From Acidothermales bacterium (GTDB taxonomy: Bacteria; Actinomycetota; Actinomycetes; Streptosporangiales; WHST01), in contig JAFMQP010000172.1 in assembly GCA_017354575.1 (NCBI GenBank), positions 1-8,139 of the forward strand: DNA of 8,139 nucleotides. The letters are read 5' to 3'. Positions 5,238-8,139 of this stretch are shown piece by piece (within the stretch, counting starts at the first letter, position 1; the number at the start of each line of letters is the position of its first letter). The translations under genes were made by a program, and so were the position numbers. The notes beneath the pieces are model-generated. The model did no database searches and was not told where the DNA came from. It saw only the letters and a list, made by a program, of their open reading frames with translations.

Positions 5238-6499
5238 CGGAGACCGTCTTCACCTGGGGTGCGCCGCCGGTCAAGTTCGGAGTCGGCGCGATCGACGAGA
5301 CCGGCTACGACTGTGCGCAGCTCGGCATGCGGCGGGTGCTTGTCGTGACCGACGAAGGCGTTGCGGCGACAGGGATCCCCGGACGCGTGGCGCAGTCCCT
5401 CGAAGCCGCGGGGCTGGCGTCGACGACCTACGACGGGGTGCGCTGCGAGCCCACCGACGAGAGCTTCGGTGCCGCGGTCGAGTTCGCGCGCGGCGGTGCG
5501 TGGGACGGCTTCGTCGCGGTTGGCGGCAGGTCGTCCATCGACACCGCCAAGACGATGAACCTGCTCACGTCCAACGACGGTGAGCTGATGGACTACGTGA
5601 ACAAGCCGATCGGCGGCGGCCGCGCGCCGAGCAACCCGTTGCGGCCACTCGTCGCGGTGCCGACCACCGCCGGTACGGGCTCGGAGTCGACCGCGGTGTC
5701 GATCATGGACATCGTCGGGCTGCGGGTGAAGTCGGGGATCAGCCACCCGAGGCTGCGCCCGTTGCTCGCGATCGTCGACCCCGCGACGACGCTGTCGCTG
5801 CCGCCGCACGTCACCGCCGCGTGCGGGATGGACGTGCTCTGCCACGCGCTGGAGTCGTACACCGCGCGGCCGTACCGCGCGTACGCGCGCCGCGCGCCGG
5901 AGCAGCGCGCGGCGTACGTCGGCTCGAACCCGGTGTCGGACGCGTTCGTCGAGAAGGCGGTGCCTCTGGTGGCGCGGTCACTGCGGCGCGCCGTTCTCTC
6001 CGGCGACGACCTCGACGCGCGTTCGGGCATCATGCTCGCGGCGTTGTTCGCCGGCATGGGTTTCGGCAACGCGGGTGTGCACGTCCCGCACGCCTGCGCG
6101 TACCCGGTCGCAGGGCGGGTCGGCACGTACCGGCCGCCGGACTACCCGCGGGACGAGCCGATGGTGCCGCACGGCGAGTCGGTGTCGCTCACCGCGCCGG
6201 CCGCGTTCCGGTTCACCTTCCCCTGCGACCCGGAGCGGCACGTGCGTGCGGCGGGCTGGCTCGACCCCGCGGGCGTGGACACCGGCGACGCGGTCGACCG
6301 GCTCCCGCGGGCGCTGGTGTCGCTCATGCGCGACACCGGCATCGCGAGCGGGCTCGCAGCGGTCGGTTACGGCGCGGGCGACGTCCCGGCGCTCGTCGAC
6401 GGCACGATGAAGCAGCAGCGGCTGCTGTCCATGGCGCCCCGCGACGTCACCGCTGAGGACGTGGCAGGCATCCTGGAGGCGTCCATGGCCAACTGGTAG
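5219..6499 (+). CDS. Iron-type alcohol dehydrogenase, hydroxyacid-oxoacid transhydrogenase (ADHFE1-like)
   Basis: A 426-residue group III (iron-activated) alcohol dehydrogenase that matches the ADHFE1/HOT branch from end to end. HOT enzymes oxidise 4-hydroxybutyrate-type hydroxyacids to the semialdehyde while reducing 2-oxoglutarate to 2-hydroxyglutarate, using tightly bound nucleotide. Visible features are VPTTAGTGSESTAVSIM (147-163), the metal site with Asp205 and His209 in CGMDVLCHALESYTARPY, a further His in HVPHACAYP (288-295), and His318 in MVPHGESVSLTAPAAFRFT. HOT-specific stretches include YVGSNPVSD (233-241), AAVGYGAGDVPALVDGT and the C-terminal ILEASM. The nucleotide loop reads VGGRSSIDTAK (101-111): the third glycine of the usual GGGS is Arg104. 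ATG 5219 has a purine-rich binding site and overlaps the lactonase gene by 19 bases, so the two are probably co-translated. The exact substrate is not certain. Confidence 0.9.
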   Translation: MATEYVTETVFTWGAPPVKFGVGAIDETGYDCAQLGMRRVLVVTDEGVAATGIPGRVAQSLEAAGLASTTYDGVRCEPTDESFGAAVEFARGGAWDGFVAVGGRSSIDTAKTMNLLTSNDGELMDYVNKPIGGGRAPSNPLRPLVAVPTTAGTGSESTAVSIMDIVGLRVKSGISHPRLRPLLAIVDPATTLSLPPHVTAACGMDVLCHALESYTARPYRAYARRAPEQRAAYVGSNPVSDAFVEKAVPLVARSLRRAVLSGDDLDARSGIMLAALFAGMGFGNAGVHVPHACAYPVAGRVGTYRPPDYPRDEPMVPHGESVSLTAPAAFRFTFPCDPERHVRAAGWLDPAGVDTGDAVDRLPRALVSLMRDTGIASGLAAVGYGAGDVPALVDGTMKQQRLLSMAPRDVTAEDVAGILEASMANW

Positions 6500-6560
6500 C
6501 CACCCCCACTTCCCACGACGAACCCCGGCCTCCCACGAGCTGCAGATCGTGTGAAGCCCT

Positions 6561-6586
6561 GGTTGATCATGAGAACATGATCAACC
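6561..6586. terminator. Perfect 11-bp hairpin between convergent genes (possible bidirectional terminator)
   Basis: The arms GGTTGATCATG and CATGATCAACC pair perfectly around the loop AGAA. In RNA read from the plus strand, a U-G pair (6560/6587) and a C-G pair (6559/6588) could extend the stem to 13. It sits 61 bases after the transhydrogenase stop and 16 bases after the kinase stop on the other strand, the right place to end both transcripts. No T-tract follows on either side, which is common in actinobacteria but leaves open a protein-binding role. The rest of the gap (6500-6560) holds only a short direct repeat, TCCCACGA, at 6511 and 6531. Confidence 0.6.
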
Positions 6587-6602
6587 GGTATCCGGCCGGC
6601 GG

Positions 6603-8093
6603 TCACAGGCCGCGCTGGATGGCGGCGAGGGTGTGGCTGATCTCGCGGGTGGCGGGGTAGAGCTCCCGGTACAGCGCGTACAGCCGGTCGTAGGCCTCCG
6701 CCGCGGCCGGGTCGGGTTCGACGGTCGTCTCCACCGGGTTCCACTTGTCCGTCTCCGCCTCGGTGACGACGCCGCTGCCGATGCCGGCGAGCAGCGCGTC
6801 GCCGTACGCCGCGCCCACGGTGTTGCGGGGCAGCTCCTGCGGCTGCTGCGTGACGTCGGAGACGATCTGCGTCCACAGCCCGCCCCTGGTGCCGCCGCCG
6901 ACGGCGACAAGACGGGCGGCGTGCCCGCCGGCCTCCGCCATCGCCTCGAGGTTGTGCCGGACGCCGAACGCCGTCGCCTCCAGCGCCGCGCGGTACAGGT
7001 GCTCGCGGTGGTGCCGCAGGGTCAGTCCCGCGACCAGGCCGCGCGCGTCGGCGTCGAACAGGGGAGTGCGCTCGCCGGCGAAGTACGGCAGCATGACGAG
7101 ACCCTCGGCGCCGGGGCCCACTGCGCGCGCCTCCTCGACGAGGTTCTCGAACGACGTGCCGGTGACGCGCCTGAGCCAGTCGGTGACGGCGCCGGACGTG
7201 GCCATGCCGGCCGCCAGGTTGTACGTGTCCGGCATCGCGCCGACGGTGCCCCACAACGTCGGCCAGGTACGCAGTTCCTCGACGATCTCGATCAAGAACA
7301 TCGTGGTGCCGTACATCAGCATCACGTCGCCCGGCTGCTTGACGCCGACGCTCACCGACTCCGTCCAAGCGTCGATCCCGCCCGCCACCACAGGAATGCC
7401 CGCGGTCAGGCCGGTCGCCTCGGCCGCCTCGGGAGTCACCGACCCGACCACCTCGCCCGACCAGGCGAGGTCGGGCAGCCGGAGTCCCGGCGCGATGTCC
7501 TCGGCCCACTCGTCGATCCACGCCTTCGCGCGCGGGTCGTAGATCGGGTTGCACTGGCTCGCCGACGAGTGGTCGAGGACGTACGCGCCGGTGAGCCGGT
7601 TGGTGAGGAACGAGCTGGACATGTGCACGGACTTCGTCCGCGCCCACACATCGGGTTCCTCGTCGCGGAGCCACTGGATCTTCGGTCCGACGGCCTGCGA
7701 GGTGAGGACAGAGCCGCAGCGTTCCCTGATCGCGTCCTCGCCGTACCGCGCGTGCAGCGCGTCGATCTGGGCGGACGCGCGGGTGTCGACGCCGTACAGG
7801 ATCGCCGGACGCAGCGGCGTGCCGGTCGCGTCGCACGGCAGCAGACACGGCCCGATGCCGCTCGTGCCGACGGCGACGACGCGGTCGTCCGGGCGCTGCG
7901 CGAGCAGCCGCCGGGTGAGCGTGACCAGCTCGCCCCACCAGATCCGGTCGGCGTCGTGCTCGGCCCAGCCGGGTCGCGGCGTCGACATCTCGTGCTGCTG
8001 CACCACGGTCGCCGCGACCGTCCCGTCCAGCCGTACGAGCAGTCCCTTGCTGCTGAGCGTGCCGATGTCCACGCCGAGGATGACGTCAGCCAT
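6603..8093 (-). CDS. FGGY-family carbohydrate kinase (xylulokinase-like)
   Basis: A 496-residue cytoplasmic sugar kinase of the FGGY family, normal length, with an actin-like two-domain ATPase fold. The N-terminal phosphate loop is GVDIGTLSSKGLLV (7-20) with Asp9 and Lys16. The sugar-binding side has WAEHDADRIWW (43-53) and ILYGVDTRA (98-106). The catalytic base should be Asp241 in AGGIDAWTESV. The C-terminal ATP-binding domain has MYGTTMFL (260-267), the family signature around GGGTRGGLWTQIVSD (399-413), and NTVGAAYGDALLAG (424-437). It most resembles xylulokinase-type members, but residues seen here do not fix the sugar; xylulose, ribulose, fuculose and erythritol-like substrates are all handled by relatives. 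The ATG at 8093 has GGAAGGG 8 bases upstream. An in-frame TGA directly precedes the ATG, which may be the end of an upstream operon gene outside the window. It converges on the transhydrogenase gene. Confidence 0.93.
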   Translation of the reverse strand: MADVILGVDIGTLSSKGLLVRLDGTVAATVVQQHEMSTPRPGWAEHDADRIWWGELVTLTRRLLAQRPDDRVVAVGTSGIGPCLLPCDATGTPLRPAILYGVDTRASAQIDALHARYGEDAIRERCGSVLTSQAVGPKIQWLRDEEPDVWARTKSVHMSSSFLTNRLTGAYVLDHSSASQCNPIYDPRAKAWIDEWAEDIAPGLRLPDLAWSGEVVGSVTPEAAEATGLTAGIPVVAGGIDAWTESVSVGVKQPGDVMLMYGTTMFLIEIVEELRTWPTLWGTVGAMPDTYNLAAGMATSGAVTDWLRRVTGTSFENLVEEARAVGPGAEGLVMLPYFAGERTPLFDADARGLVAGLTLRHHREHLYRAALEATAFGVRHNLEAMAEAGGHAARLVAVGGGTRGGLWTQIVSDVTQQPQELPRNTVGAAYGDALLAGIGSGVVTEAETDKWNPVETTVEPDPAAAEAYDRLYALYRELYPATREISHTLAAIQRGL

Positions 8094-8101
8094 TCACGCG
8101 A

Positions 8102-8108
8102 CCCTTCC
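8102..8108 (-). promoter_or_regulatory. Shine-Dalgarno site of the FGGY kinase
   Basis: GGAAGGG on the minus strand lies 8 bases before ATG 8093 and supports that start. The 46 bases up to the right edge show no clear -10 box, which fits the kinase being an internal gene of an operon entering from the right. Confidence 0.6.
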
Positions 8109-8139
8109 AGCATTGCCGTCGCCCCGGTCCCACCATGAT

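Noticed and set aside
6511..6538. Direct repeat TCCCACGA at 6511 and 6531
   Set aside because: Two 8-base copies only, with no further copies or symmetry to suggest a site or array.
6367..7938. Long minus-strand frame running through the kinase and into the end of the transhydrogenase gene
   Set aside because: It is out of frame with the kinase and has arginine-rich low-complexity translation with no family resemblance.
6633..8138. Long open frame on the plus strand opposite the FGGY kinase
   Set aside because: It has no recognisable domain and is rich in Arg, Gly, Ala and Asp, as expected for an antisense frame in high-GC DNA; the opposite strand encodes a full kinase.

Overview
The window is high-GC DNA with GTG starts, GGAGG-type ribosome binding sites, tightly packed genes and 4-base stop/start overlaps. 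This points to an actinomycete chromosome; I cannot name the genus. Eight protein genes are supported, one of them cut by the left edge. I see no RNA gene, CRISPR array, insertion sequence or prophage gene. Nearly all of the window is coding, and the longest gap between genes is about 100 bases.

Region 1 (1-2212) is a LysR-type regulator on the minus strand, cut at the left edge. It is transcribed away from a plus-strand pair: a signal-peptide-less protein with the fold of family 3 solute-binding proteins, then an EamA/DMT-type transporter. The regulator and the binding-like protein are 37 bases apart and probably share a divergent promoter region.

Region 2 (2223-4296, minus strand) is a three-gene operon: ABC transporter ATPase, ABC-2 type permease, and a small XRE/Cro-type regulator. 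Each gene overlaps the next by 4 bases (ATGA, then GTGA). A perfect 14-base palindrome in the promoter region upstream overlaps a plausible -10 element, and it is my best candidate for the operator of the XRE protein.

Region 3 (4383-6499, plus strand) is an SMP-30/gluconolactonase-family hydrolase overlapping by 19 bases an iron-type alcohol dehydrogenase that resembles ADHFE1 hydroxyacid-oxoacid transhydrogenase along its whole length. Together they suggest lactone opening followed by oxidation of the hydroxyacid with 2-oxoglutarate as acceptor. That pathway is inference. The transhydrogenase has an arginine where the nucleotide-binding GGGS loop normally has its third glycine.

Region 4 (6603-8093, minus strand) is an FGGY-family sugar kinase convergent with region 3. 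A perfect 11-base-pair hairpin separates the two. The kinase start directly follows an in-frame stop, so another gene may end upstream beyond the right edge.

Several genes (LysR, binding-like protein, lactonase, less clearly EamA) have a TANNNT-like -10 box 6 to 7 bases before the start codon and no clear ribosome binding site, which suggests leaderless transcripts. The ABC operon and the kinase have clear ribosome binding sites instead. I found no obviously new defence or mobile system. The most interesting items are the lactonase-transhydrogenase pair, its altered nucleotide loop, the operator palindrome and the cytoplasmic binding-like protein.
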